A stretch of 64,000 bases of DNA. Source: Acholoe squamosa. Taxonomy: Eukaryota; Annelida; Polychaeta; Phyllodocida; Polynoidae. Each line of letters opens with the position of its first letter. The stretch's first letter is position 1. The stretch is taken from the NCBI GenBank assembly GCA_949317995.1, contig OX439046.1, forward strand, positions 38,538,002 to 38,602,001, written 5' to 3'. A program made the position numbers and the translations under genes. The notes below the pieces were generated by a model. That model did not search any database and had not been told where the DNA came from. It saw only the letters and a program-made list of their open reading frames with translations. Positions 30,930 to 40,753 of the stretch are shown here, piece after piece.

Positions 30930-32000
30930 GAATAGTATTTACTGGAGCTTTGGTCACTGCTTTGGACATTCTGTAGGCTTTCTAGTGATACTTCAAGAGA
31001 GGAGGATCCCTCTGACACTTTAGATGACCTAACCATTGTATCTCCAAAAGGGAATTCCCGAATAGCTCCTAAATCAGTGGCCGTGGCTACCGTGGCAGAC
31101 AACGGAGAGTTTTCTGAAGTTTTCGACGATGTGGAAATAGTGCATGGTGGGACCTCTAGTGGATCTCCAGACAGGAGAGAAGTCTCACTCAGAAAGACGA
31201 CAGGTAGAAAGCCCCGAGTCGCGTCTGATGGTCATTTGTTTTTATTCTCTGATAGAGGGATCAATTTAATAGACCTTAATTCTACATCTGGAGACACGGT
31301 GGGACAGGTGAGTAGTGAGAGTCGAGGTGAGTCGCAAGGAGGATCAGGGACCTGCGCGTACCTGGGATCCTCGGAAGGCAACGGAACTACCTCACGGCCG
31401 AGTCCAGAAATCATTAGTACCGCTTCGGCTGAGACTAGTGGCTCAGGAGAGGAAGGAATCTCTGAAACTGACAATGCCCTCCATCCTAACTCTGTGGGAG
31501 GATGTTCTAACGGTCATATTACTTTTGATGTCAACGGAGACACCTGGGCCTCGTTGGATCGGACTGTTGGCGTTATTGAGGAGATTACTGAACGTTCTAA
31601 TCGCAGGCAGGAGGAGTTAAGTGGGTTCAGAACCGCATTGCGGGAAGCCACGGAGGCCTTGTTGCAACAAATAAGAGTATCACATGCCTTGTATGGGCAA
31701 GAAGTAAGATGTCAGGGAAGTCTAGTGGGAACTCGCTTTGCTGACGAGAGAGAGGAAAGCTGCCTCATAAAATCAGAGGAGGTCGGAGGAAATTCAGAAG
31801 CACCCACTTCACCTGTAGAAGAGATAGCACAGGGAGAAGAGTTGTTGAGTGAGGGGAAGGCTCCAATTCAGGATTTGGGGCTAAAAAGAGCTTATTCAGA
31901 CTCTACTTTATTTTCTCAGCGAGTCCCTATAGGCCAGACAGGAGAAAGGTGCGCATCAGCTGACGATGCACGATCCGAGAGGTGTGAGGAGCAATTATGA
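30930..32000 (+). pseudogene. Upstream ORF of the gypsy-like element, acidic with a coiled-coil segment
   Basis: The frame is open from about 30,930 to the TGA at 31,998-32,000, but I find no ATG in it. The protein is Ser/Glu/Gly-rich. Around 31,560-31,690 it has a predicted helical block: IEEITERSNRRQEELSG, then RTALREATEALLQQIRV. The next ~260 bp (32,078-32,269) are open in another frame and lead to the gag capsid region, so this is probably a long N-terminal Gag extension broken by frameshifts. Comparable coiled-coil extensions precede the capsid in the 61-kb element. A separate accessory gene is possible. No family is recognised. Confidence 0.4.
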
Positions 32001-32265
32001 GGAATATTGAAGCCTCTATTGACGTGATACCAGCATGAATTGACGACCACAGCGAAGCCCCGAACGGATCGCAGACTGTGGTTAAGGTCTTCAAACCACA
32101 GGGTTTGGACAATATCGTTGCTGAGTGTGGAGTGGAGCCAGATTCTGCGGCTTATCACAACATTAAATCACCACCTAGCTATGCGCATATAGTGACCGGG
32201 CGTACACCTATGGAACCGCGAATTGCCTTAGAGGCTACTACCCGGATTAAAGCTGTTCCCATGAC

Positions 32266-33439
32266 TTGAGTGGCCAGGATAGTGCGGGTGAAACATCTAT
32301 CAGACTTGCCTCTGTCTTTTCCCACGGCCGACAGTTATTGAACTTGGAGTGTCAGCAGACTGCCCAAGAGGGAGGACCACCCAGTGACCCTGGCGACCAA
32401 CAATCAGCCGGCACCATGGCCTCAGGAGGAATAGCCAAGCTGCCTAACATGAAAATATCCACTTATTCGGGTTTCAACAATGAGAATTATGAGCGATTTT
32501 TCGGTGAAATGAACATCCTAAAAGAAATAAATGGATGGAATGATCAAGTGTTCCTAAATATAGTGAAATTCCATGTAAAGTCAGGAGCAGCGACATGGCT
32601 GAAATCCATTCCTGAGGGGGAAAAGGATACCTTGGAGAAGGTCAAAACCATTCTGAAAGAAACTTTTGGAGACAAACGACCCTCGTGGCTCAAACATCGA
32701 GATCTAAATAATTTGAGACAAGAAAAGAATGAAGATGTCACTAGTTTTGCTCTAAGAGTCAAAGCTACATGAAACCTGGAATGGAAGATGGGGAATTTAT
32801 CTCGAGCTCGCCAAGGCTGAGTTAAAATCTTTCCATGATGCAGTCGCCATGGCAGTGTGTTTAGAGTCGGTGGAGAAGAAAAATCCTGACAAGAAAGGTG
32901 AATTGGTTTTGATGGAAAGGACACTTCCTTTCCAGAGGAACCAAGAGGATGAGGTCGATCCCGAATTCAGTAAAGTGCTGGAGAATTATGTCATGCAGGG
33001 AGTCCTTGGAAATTATAACCCAGGAGGATACGGCATGTCGAGACCTCCATACAATCCTGGATGAGGGGGAAATGGATTTGGTCGAGGAGGAAGATACGCC
33101 AATCAAGGTTACTACAATAACCGTATGCAGGGAAATTCTGGAGGACGAGGAGGAGGCCTAAATGCTGACGAATATCGAAAAAGGTCAATGCATCGGGCTG
33201 AGGCTTACAAACGAACCATGGATTGCCTGCACGGTTTGATGCCCGCCAGTGAGCCAGAATCCAAGGCAGGAGGGGCAAATGGCAACACACCATACTGCAT
33301 TATACATGACGCCCAGAGTCTCAGTACTGAGGAGTGTGCCCTATTGGCGGACTACCATCACAATCTAAATGCTCGAACGGGACCCACCTCAGATCCCAAG
33401 GGACCCACCGGTCATGCTGGCAATGGTCAGGGAAACTAG
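32266..33439 (+). pseudogene. gag: Gag of the gypsy-like element (capsid and nucleocapsid-like)
   Basis: The first frame (32,266-32,772) carries a Retrotrans_gag-type capsid: YSGFNNENYERFFGEMN, then VKFHVKSGAATWLKSIP, then TILKETFGDK. The frame then changes near 32,760 and continues to 33,439 with one internal TGA at 33,062, in NPG-stop-GGNGFGRGG. The latter part is Gly/Arg-rich (RNA-binding-like) and has a C-x2-H...C cluster (YCIIHDAQSLSTEEC), resembling the Cys/His motif of some Ty3/gypsy Gags. The gene ends in GGA AAC TAG, and pol continues in the -1 frame from the same site. One frameshift and one nonsense codon make it inactive. Confidence 0.85.
33430..33436 (+). promoter_or_regulatory. 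-1 ribosomal frameshift heptamer GGGAAAC
   Basis: In the gag frame the sequence reads caG GGA AAC TAG, which fits X-XXY-YYZ exactly. The heptamer abuts the gag stop (33,437-33,439). A -1 slip would read GGG AAA CTA GTG and enter the pol frame, which is open from there through the protease. GGGAAAC is an established -1 slippery sequence in retroviruses. A downstream stem or pseudoknot was not established. Confidence 0.75.
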
Positions 33440-35523
33440 TGGGCTGGCCTGCACCTATTATTGAATTGCAATTGATTCAGGGAGACAGGTCGGCTGGCCA
33501 CGATAATAACACACAAAGCGCTTACTTTTTGGAAATTATTGTTGAGGGAGAAGAGTATCAGGGATTGGTGGACACTGGAGCCTTGGATTGTTTTATAAGT
33601 CAGGAACTGAGGAATGATCTACCACTCGATGCGATATGGGACATTATGGATGGAAACCAACAAACAGTGAGAGTGGGGAACAAGAATCAATGTGCCATAC
33701 AAGAAACCATTAAGTTGCGCTGTAGTTTGGACAGCATAGTGATTTATTATCATTTTCATGTAATGAAAACATTGGCACATCCAATGATTTTAGGTCGCAA
33801 TATTCTCAAAGACTTGAAAGTAGAAATCAATGCGGATCAGCATAGGGTAAGAGTGTTTAATGGCACCCCCGTATCAGCTAAACGAGGTTTATGTTTGCGG
33901 CCTAGCCAGGAGCAGATAATTGTTGTGGAGCCTTGGGGAAAATTGGAGGTCAATCTGGGAGACACAGTTGCACTGGAACCATCTGGACTTACTATAGTGG
34001 CCGTGGAGTATGCCCTTAACTATACTGACAAGAATTGGTGGGTAAAAGTAGCTAATTTGACTGATCAATTTGTATTTATTGATCGTAATGACGTGCTAGC
34101 TTATGTGCATGAGGTCAACGTGCCACCTTTGGAGTTACAGGAGGTACGACAGGTATTAGACCTGGATCGTTGGACACTAGGGGATGATACTCCCAGCAGT
34201 TCATCAGATGGAACAGAGTTGAATGACATCAATGTAGTGCGATCTGAGTCAGAAAATGTCTCAAATCCCAGTGTTAGAAGTGAGACTAATCAGGTAGGCA
34301 GTGCTAGTCGAGTAAATAAACGGGAGAAGATAATGAATTTGGACCTCGGTGGTACCTGTATGACCCTGGAGGAACAAATGAAATTTAAAGCCATGTTGGC
34401 AGAAAACATGGATGTGATTGCCTTCAATATGGAAGAGCTGGGTCATTGTACTTGGTCCCCCATGAAAATAAAGGTGAACGAAGAACAGGGAATATGTACC
34501 ACCCGGCCATACCGGTATTCACCACTCAAAATGGACATAATAGATGAGCAGATTAAGCTATTGCTCAGGATGGGCATCATTGAACCCAGTGACAGTGCAT
34601 GGAGGAGCCCTCTGGTAGTGGTGCAAAAGAAAGATGGTTCAGCAAGATTATGCACGGACTACCACACTCTGAACCTTATGACAGAGGATGAAACTTATCC
34701 CATGCCCACAGCTCGGGAATTGTTTCTGTACATAGCTTACAGGAAACCCATCATCTTTTCTGCCATAGATTTACTGAGTGGGTATCACCAGTGCGATTTG
34801 CATCCCGATAGTCGCAAGTACTCAGCTTTTGAGTCACCCTCAGGGGTATGGCAGTGGACTAGAGTGCCTTTTGGCATGAGACAAAGCCCATGGCAATTCA
34901 CAAAAATAATGTCCATGGCTTTGAGTGGATTAACTCCACATACTTGTCTAGCTTATTTAGACGATATTGTGGTTTTTGACCCTACAGTGAATGATCACAT
35001 CAGTAGTGTCAATCAGGTCCTGAAGGCATTACACCGCGCAGGGCTGACCATTAAACCTTCTAAGTGTGAGTGGGGTCGACGTGAGATTAAGTTCCTGGGA
35101 CATGTAGTTAGCCCTGAAGGATTGGCCACCCAACCCAAAGTGACACGGAAAGTGCAGGAATTTGGGCAACCTCATGACAAGCACACTGTGAGATCCTTTC
35201 TGGGGCTGTGTAATTATTATCGCAGTTTCATTAAGGGATTTGCTCAATTGGCGGTACCTTTGATTCACTTGTTGAAGAAATGCGTTCCATTTGATTGGAC
35301 ATCCCAATGTGAGGAAGCGTTAAAAAAAATACAGAGCGTGCTGGTAAGTCCGCCGCTGTTGATACATCCTGAAATAGCAGGACATTTTTATGTCTTGACT
35401 GACGCCTCTGACGATGCTTGCCGAGGTGTAGTGTGCCAGTTAAGGGACGATTTGATGCGACCTTTAGTGTATTATTTATACACCATGAATAAGGCTGAAA
35501 GGAATTATCCCATCACGGAATGA
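33430..35523 (+). pseudogene. pol: Pol, protease and reverse transcriptase of the gypsy-like element
   Basis: The frame is open from the frameshift site to a TGA at 35,521. Protease: GLVDTGALDCFIS (Asp-Thr-Gly-Ala) with PMILGRNIL as the second flap/strand motif. A ~200-residue linker follows. RT: RMGIIEPSDSAWRSPLVVVQ, RLCTDYHTLN, FSAIDLLSGYHQC, RVPFGMRQSPWQF, AYLDDIVVF (Y-L-D-D) and FLGHVVSPEGL, all in Ty3/gypsy order. RNase H begins with YVLTDASDDACRGVV. The TGA falls in ITE-stop-EALAV, where related proteins usually have Lys or Arg. CGA to TGA decay would explain it. Apart from this codon, the RT catalytic residues look intact. Confidence 0.92.
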
Positions 35524-36537
35524 GAAGCCTTGGCCGTAATCAAGACCCTAAAGAACCATGAGAACATGTTACATGGAGGAAAGGTCACTATTGTTACTGA
35601 TCACCAACCCTTGGTGCCGCTGCTTCAGCAGGCTTATAAAGCCCCTTCAAAACGCCTGAAAAGGTGGGCTTTGGCCTTAAGTGATTTCGACTATGAGATT
35701 ACTTATCAGCCCGGCAACAAGCATTTTGTTCCTAATTATCTGTCAAGAGTGGTCTTAAAAGACACCCCCGTGGCCGATTCAGATGATGAGCAGGAGTTCG
35801 AGCCAGAGGTAGGATGTGAACTGTTGACCATAGGTCATTCAATGGATAATGAGATCCCTGCAGCTGAATTTCGACAAGCGCAGTGGAAAGACCCTGAATG
35901 TCAAAAGCTTATGGAATGGCTGTTAAATGTCAAATTACCCAATAATTGGGACGAAGCTGTTTTATGTCAGTCGGACCATATGGGAATAAATGATCATGGC
36001 ATATTGTGTAGGTATGACAATGTTCAAAAGAAGGGATCAAGGCAAAAGATTATCATTGAGCCACGAATGGTGGTGCCTACTGCCCTGATAGATCGAGTGC
36101 TATATTTGATGCATGATGATTTCTTCTGTGGCGGTCATGTGGGCATCACTGCCCTACACAATAAGTTAGTCAGGAGATTTTATTGGAAGAACCTTTTTGC
36201 AGATGCAGCGAGGTATGCCCAATCCTGTGAAAGGTGTGCTCTGCGGAAAAGAGCCCCGCACTTTAAGTCGCATGCTAAGACATGGGACACACCTCAGTTC
36301 CCTTTTCAGGTAGTACAGACAGATTATGTGGGACCTCTTAGAAAATCAGAAGGGGGATTCACTCACATACTGACCTTTATTGACCTGTTGACCGGTTGGC
36401 TGGAGGCCTTCCCCACCAAGGACACGACAGCCACCACCACTGCCACTTTCTTTCTACAGAAAATTGTGTGCAGGTACTTTGAAAAGAAGGATCTGGGAAG
36501 CATGGAGGACACCATGTCCTCTGTCTCTCTTTTATAA
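35524..36537 (+). pseudogene. pol: Pol, RNase H and integrase N-terminal half
   Basis: This stretch continues in the same frame after the TGA. RNase H: EALAVIKTLKNHENMLHGG and VTIVTDHQPLVPL, ending PNYLSRV. Integrase zinc-binding domain (HHCC): LMHDDFFCGGHVGI with the pair SCERCALRK. Catalytic core: first Asp in QTDYVGPL, then HILTFIDLLTGWLEAFPT. After CRYF the sequence no longer matches an integrase core: the second catalytic Asp region is replaced by unrelated residues and a TAA at 36,535. Integrase is therefore broken in the middle of its active site. Confidence 0.9.
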
Positions 36538-37478
36538 GGAAGAATGGTGTCGGAAAGGTTCCTAGCCTAGGTTGTGCCCATAGGATCAAGATCAGCCGTG
36601 GGAAGCCAAATGGGAATAAGCGTAATGCAAGGGCAGAGCACCTACGCGATGACAATACACGATGCAATCAACGTGTACATAGATGAGAATCATGAGAAAT
36701 GGCCCGATATGCTCTAGCATTATGGAGAGCCAGATCCACCATAAGTGTCAGAACTGGTTTCTCGCCGTATGCATTGTTATTTGGGTGAGACAATGTTGCC
36801 TTCGGTTATCCTGAGGACAATGGCTTCGAGGTGGTAGGTGAAGATCGAGACTGGTTCCTGAGAACCAAGCACTGCATTGAAATGTTCGATGAAGTGTCGC
36901 GGCAGAATACTAAAATGTATGAGAAGGCCATGAGAGCACGGTTGGACAGAAATGCCCGACCTGTGCAACTAGAAGAGGGCGATTTGGTATATTATTATGA
37001 TCCCAGTTGTGCCGAAAACAGCTTGTCCAAATTCTCCAATAGGTACAGAGGACCTTATAGAGTTGAGGAGGCTGTAGACGACAACCGAGTACGACTGCGG
37101 TCATTGAGAACCGGAAGGGCCATCGATCACTTGGTAAATGTGAATAAGCTGAAGAGAGCTTATCTCAGAGAAGAGAGAGAGATACCATCGGAGGATGACG
37201 AGAAAAGTGGTAGTGATCTCAAAAAGGAGATCAGTGAACCTGAAGATGACATGAGGGAGGCTATAAGAAACAAGCAAAACAGTACATGTCCCCAGAATGT
37301 AGAGCTCCAGGAGATAGAGCAACTGTCTGAGATAGGAGAAGAGAACAGTGATGGCAGTTCAGAAGAGAATCCCAATATAAGGCTATATGAACATTCCGAA
37401 CCCAGGGGCGGCGAGATATCTGGTGGCACTCAGGCTAGTAGGGAGTGTTCACCTAACTCTGCCATGCCTCTGTTATAG
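36538..37478 (+). pseudogene. pol: Integrase C-terminal part with GPY/F module
   Basis: The first 290 bp show integrase core remnants in shifting frames, such as ALWRARSTISVRTGFSPYALLFG (only part is in one frame). From 36,831 a single frame is open to 37,478. It contains a helical tail (MYEKAMRARLDRNARPV), the GPY/F module (FSNRYRGPYRVEEAVDDN), and a long acidic C-terminus, Glu/Asp/Ser-rich (about 37,160-37,440). GPY/F domains occur at the C-terminus of many gypsy integrases. The frame ends at a TAG before the accessory region. Confidence 0.8.
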
Positions 37479-37589
37479 AAAGGGCCATCTTCACAGACGG
37501 GGGTGGTGGAAACCTATAGAGCCGATGCAGTATTGGCAGGCAGACGACAGCCCAGCTCGTCAGCTTTAGTTCGGGTGTTCCTAAAAAGC

Positions 37590-37730
37590 AACACAATGTT
37601 GCCGAGGTTGAGGGTTTAGGAGATAAGACGTCCCGAGCGGGGCACGTCCAAAGATGCAACGCAATGTTGCCGAGGTTGAGGGTTTAGGAGATAAGACGAC
37701 TCCGAGCGGGGCACGTCCAAAGATGCGACG
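37590..37730. repeat. ~70-bp tandem duplication
   Basis: A unit containing AATGTTGCCGAGGTTGAGGG and GAGCGGGGCACGTCCAAAGA occurs twice in a row, with a three-base difference between the copies. Confidence 0.9.
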
Positions 37731-37908
37731 CAGTAAGGGACAATGTTTAGAGATTTTGTGTTGTATGTCTGTTGAGGACAAAGCTGGAGAGGATATTTGT
37801 GAGCCTTACCATCAAAAGTGCACAGGTAAAAGAACTGTTGTATATTTAGGTCCCTCAGTTAAAAGGAGGGATAATTTAGATAGTGCTAGGGAAAGGCGGA
37901 GAGAGTAG
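37654..37908 (+). CDS. Small sense ORF after pol, 84 codons
   Basis: The ORF starts at ATG 37,654 inside the second copy of the 70-bp duplication and ends at TAG 37,906. It is basic at its C-terminus (VKRRDNLDSARERRRE) and Cys-containing in the middle (ILCCMSVEDKAGEDICEPYH). No signal peptide or membrane segment is visible, and no family is recognised. Its position between pol and env is where complex retroelements keep accessory genes, but it may be chance. Confidence 0.25.
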   Translation: MQRNVAEVEGLGDKTTPSGARPKMRRSKGQCLEILCCMSVEDKAGEDICEPYHQKCTGKRTVVYLGPSVKRRDNLDSARERRRE

Positions 37909-38004
37909 AAACAGGAGGAAGACCTCCAACTTACCTGTGGAAATGGTGCTCTAATAAGTGCTGGACGCCTCATCTCCCGAGGACTCGACCTCAATAGGGC
38001 CTTC

Positions 38005-39012
38005 CTATTTAAAGAAGGGCACCGTCGAGGATCGAGGTGAGGATGGGCGCGATTCCAGGGTGGTGGACAGTAGTGGATCCACCCCGGACCTGACAGCAGC
38101 GGAGGAGGACCCTCTGTGAGAACTGGGATCCTCGGATTTCTGTCTCTTAGGGTATTTCAGGGGGTTTGGCTTTCTGTGGTGACGCTTGGAACCACTACCT
38201 GGTTCAGAGGAGGTTGACGATGGTTTGGGTAAGGTTTGAGAAGGTTCCTGTGGAGGTGGCCGACTCACTGGAGGCTGCTGAGTGATGACCTCTGTTGGAG
38301 AAGCCACGGATAACACCTCCGAAGTGATGGCCTGAATGGTGCATGGAGTCATATCCAGAGAAGTCGGAAAAGCCAGTGGGAATCCGACAGAGGCGGCGGA
38401 TATCGAGGAACCAGTTACTCCTGTGGTGTTTAAGGGAGTGCTGGAAACCTCGGTGCCTGCCTCACTCTGGGAATAGTACGGAGCAAAGAAGGCCTCCGAG
38501 CTAAACAAGACACTGTAGCGCTGAGAATTAGGTGGTGTGTTATGAAGAATTGCAGTACCATTTGGAGTTGAAAATGAAGGAGGAGCTCCCAGAGCGGCAG
38601 GGGCCCTGGTAGCCATGTGAACCGTTGAAGTGGATGGTACCGAGCGCGCCTGAATGCGGGGTTCTGTTACCACGGAGGCCTCAGTAAGGAGTACCACTCA
38701 GTAAACTCCTGGAGGCCACCGACCCGCGGGAGCACCCATGAAAGGAGCACCATCAAACCAACAGCGGCGTAGGAAATGGTTGGGTATCTCTGGGTACCCT
38801 GCAGAATAAATGTGCATGACATCCTCAAAGGATAAATCTGAGGTGGCTGAGCTCTTTGGCACCAGTCGCGCATTTATGGTGAACTCAGGGTTCTGGAGAG
38901 AAACATCTGTATTGAAAGGGATGGTCAGAGCTATGGTGCAGTCTTCTGGTAGAAAGGAGGTAGGAACTATCAAGCGCACATTGGGGCTTACAAGAATGCT
39001 CCTGAACTCCAT
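38005..39012 (-). pseudogene. Antisense ORF between pol and env, ~336 codons with one TGA
   Basis: On the minus strand an ATG at 39,012 (context CACACTATGG) opens a frame that runs to 38,005, interrupted only by a TGA at 38,698-38,700. The N-terminal ~104 residues look ordered (VRLIVPTSFLPEDCTIALTI; FTINARLVPKSSATSDL; HFLRRCWFDGAPFMG). The remaining ~231 residues are Ser/Pro/Thr-rich with a basic patch (KRHHRKPNPLKYPKRQK) that could act as a nuclear localisation signal. No family is recognised. The same interval has no comparable sense ORF. It could be an antisense accessory gene of the retroelement, a captured host exon, or a remnant of another element inserted there. Confidence 0.45.
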
Positions 39013-39375
39013 AGTGTGTTGGTGAGCAACTCAAGACAGAATGAATAGAAAAGAGGGAATTAGGAAGGTATATGTCCTTGTTTAGCAGGAAGTTGGACAC
39101 CATTAGGAGATAAAGAGGGCTGGCCATTGGGTGTGAACTATAAAACCTGAAGACTGACAAATTTAAGTGTCCCCACTTGATACCCTTATCAGTAACTACC
39201 CTGAGAACAATGGAAATGTAGGAAAAAGGGGGAGAAATCACACGATCTCATGAGAAGGGGGAGAAAGCCACTCTAGTCTTTTAAAACATGCGCAGTGGGT
39301 GGCAAATGAAAGACATGCCATGGTTCCTTGAGAGTGAAATGTCTACCTGAGTAAAAAAAAGAAAATCTTTCACTT
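39013..39375. other. Spacer between antisense ORF and the membrane-protein ORF
   Basis: A TATA-like CTATAAAAC on the plus strand (about 39,138-39,146) lies ~235 bp upstream of the next sense ORF. No gene is seen. Confidence 0.4.
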
Positions 39376-40077
39376 GTGGAAGAATCCAGCATGTCAGATC
39401 TAGCTTCCCATGAGAATTCTAAAGATTGTCAGAGAGTTACGGACCCTAATGGTTGGGTGGCATCATTTTGTTTGGTAGGCATATCCCTATTAATAATCGC
39501 AGTATTGTGGAGACGTCTAGTAGTTGTGAAAAGAAAAATCAAAGTCGATGGATTATATTTGCAGATAGTGACGGATTTCATGTGGGAAAGCATTAAAATA
39601 GGTGAGGTATGTGTGCCTAGCGAGCAATTATTTTTGGCTGAGACCTCTAAACCCTTGATCATCGAAATTGATCTGGTGATTTGGTGTTGTGAATGTGAGG
39701 CCTGGATAGAATGGGGTCAAGAATTAAGAGCCATTAATACAACTGCATGATCAGAGGCAAGACGATTTGTACTACCTAAATATTTGAATCTCACCAAGAA
39801 ATTAGCTAGGGAATTAGAGCTGGAAAATGGAAATGTACGACTAGCCAGGTTGGTACGCCAAGTGGCTGGTTTAACATCTGTGATTCCCATAGGTACACCC
39901 ATGATCAATGGCGACAGTTGGTCTGCTGTTGGGGAAGAATTACAAATCGTAAGTACTAGCCTAAAAAGATCATATAAAGAAGCCAGACATCATAAGGAGC
40001 AAAAAAGTGCCAGAAAGGGAGGAGAGAATTCCCAAGCATCCACCAGTAAAAGAAAGGACATTGAGTTGAAAGAATAA
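39376..40077 (+). pseudogene. Accessory membrane-protein ORF upstream of env, one TGA
   Basis: ATG 39,376 to TAA 40,075, one frame of about 233 codons interrupted by TGA at 39,748. Residues ~27-46 form a single hydrophobic segment (WVASFCLVGISLLIIAVLWR) followed by basic residues, so a type II or III single-pass topology is likely. The rest is a ~190-residue soluble region, ending in a Lys/Arg-rich tail (SARKGGENSQASTSKRKD). No family is recognised. It ends 12 bp before the env start codon, so it probably belongs to the same transcription unit. The TGA is consistent with CGA decay. It could be an accessory gene specific to this retroelement lineage. Confidence 0.5.
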
Positions 40078-40088
40078 AATATAGCAAC

Positions 40089-40751
40089 ATGAAGGTTGCC
40101 GGAATAGGGCTGATTTGCATTATTGCAGTTATTATAGGAGTGGAAACAACGTCTCCAAGACTGAGTGTAGAACATGTATTCTTTAGGCAGAAAGCCATAG
40201 TGCACACCACCAGGTCATAGGCTTGGTCCTGGATTTAACCCTGTATGAAAAATACCTACTGTTCATCAATAAGACCATACGCGCAGCCCGGGATAAGGCT
40301 GAGAAAGCGATGCCTTATTTTAGGAGGTTGTATGACGATGGCGGTTTTAGGAATCAAGCATTGGAAAAGAATAAAAGATTTTTCAGTGAGACATGGACGT
40401 CAATTGAACAAACTCTTTTCAAGTACACCACCATTTTAAAGGAACAACTGAATGAATTGAGTATCATTGACAGTATCCATAACAAGAATTGGAAGGACTT
40501 TCAGGAATTGAAAAGAATTGGTCATAGTGAGCTGGAGGACAATCGAATGGTCACTCAGGCTCCAATTTCAGAACAGAGAGCAAGGAAGGCTAGTCAAACA
40601 CTTCCACCAAGACGGGGACGCTCAAAGAGACTAGTGGGAGCTGTCTTGGGAGGACTGGCAGGACTGACTTCTGTATTCAGTATCTTTTCTACTTATCAAT
40701 TAAGAGCTGAGATAGGTCATTTACGAAGAAAACAGGAAGTGCTGAGATCAG
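40089..40751 (+). pseudogene. env: Envelope-like gene, 5' part (signal peptide, cleavage site, fusion-peptide-like segment)
   Basis: The ATG at 40,089 starts a typical signal peptide (hydrophobic GIGLICIIAVIIGV). That frame ends at TAG 40,218, and the protein continues in another frame from about 40,223, so one frameshift is present. The following ~130 residues are largely helical and charged. At 40,619-40,630 is Arg-Ser-Lys-Arg, a furin-type site, followed at once by a Gly/Ala/Leu-rich hydrophobic stretch (LVGAVLGGLAGLTSVFSIFS) and then a charged helix. This order resembles class I fusion proteins, such as the baculovirus-F-like Env of errantiviruses. The gene is cut at 40,752 by a TA-targeted transposon. 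Confidence 0.7.
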
Positions 40752-40753
40752 TA

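Noticed and set aside
30468-31102. Minus-strand ORFs of 100-124 codons opposite the upstream ORF of the gypsy-like element
   Set aside because: They overlap a longer plus-strand frame and show no domain or start context that favours them.
33062-39750. Programmed readthrough or selenocysteine at the in-frame TGA codons
   Set aside because: The same ORFs also carry frameshifts and a destroyed integrase core, so CGA to TGA decay is simpler.
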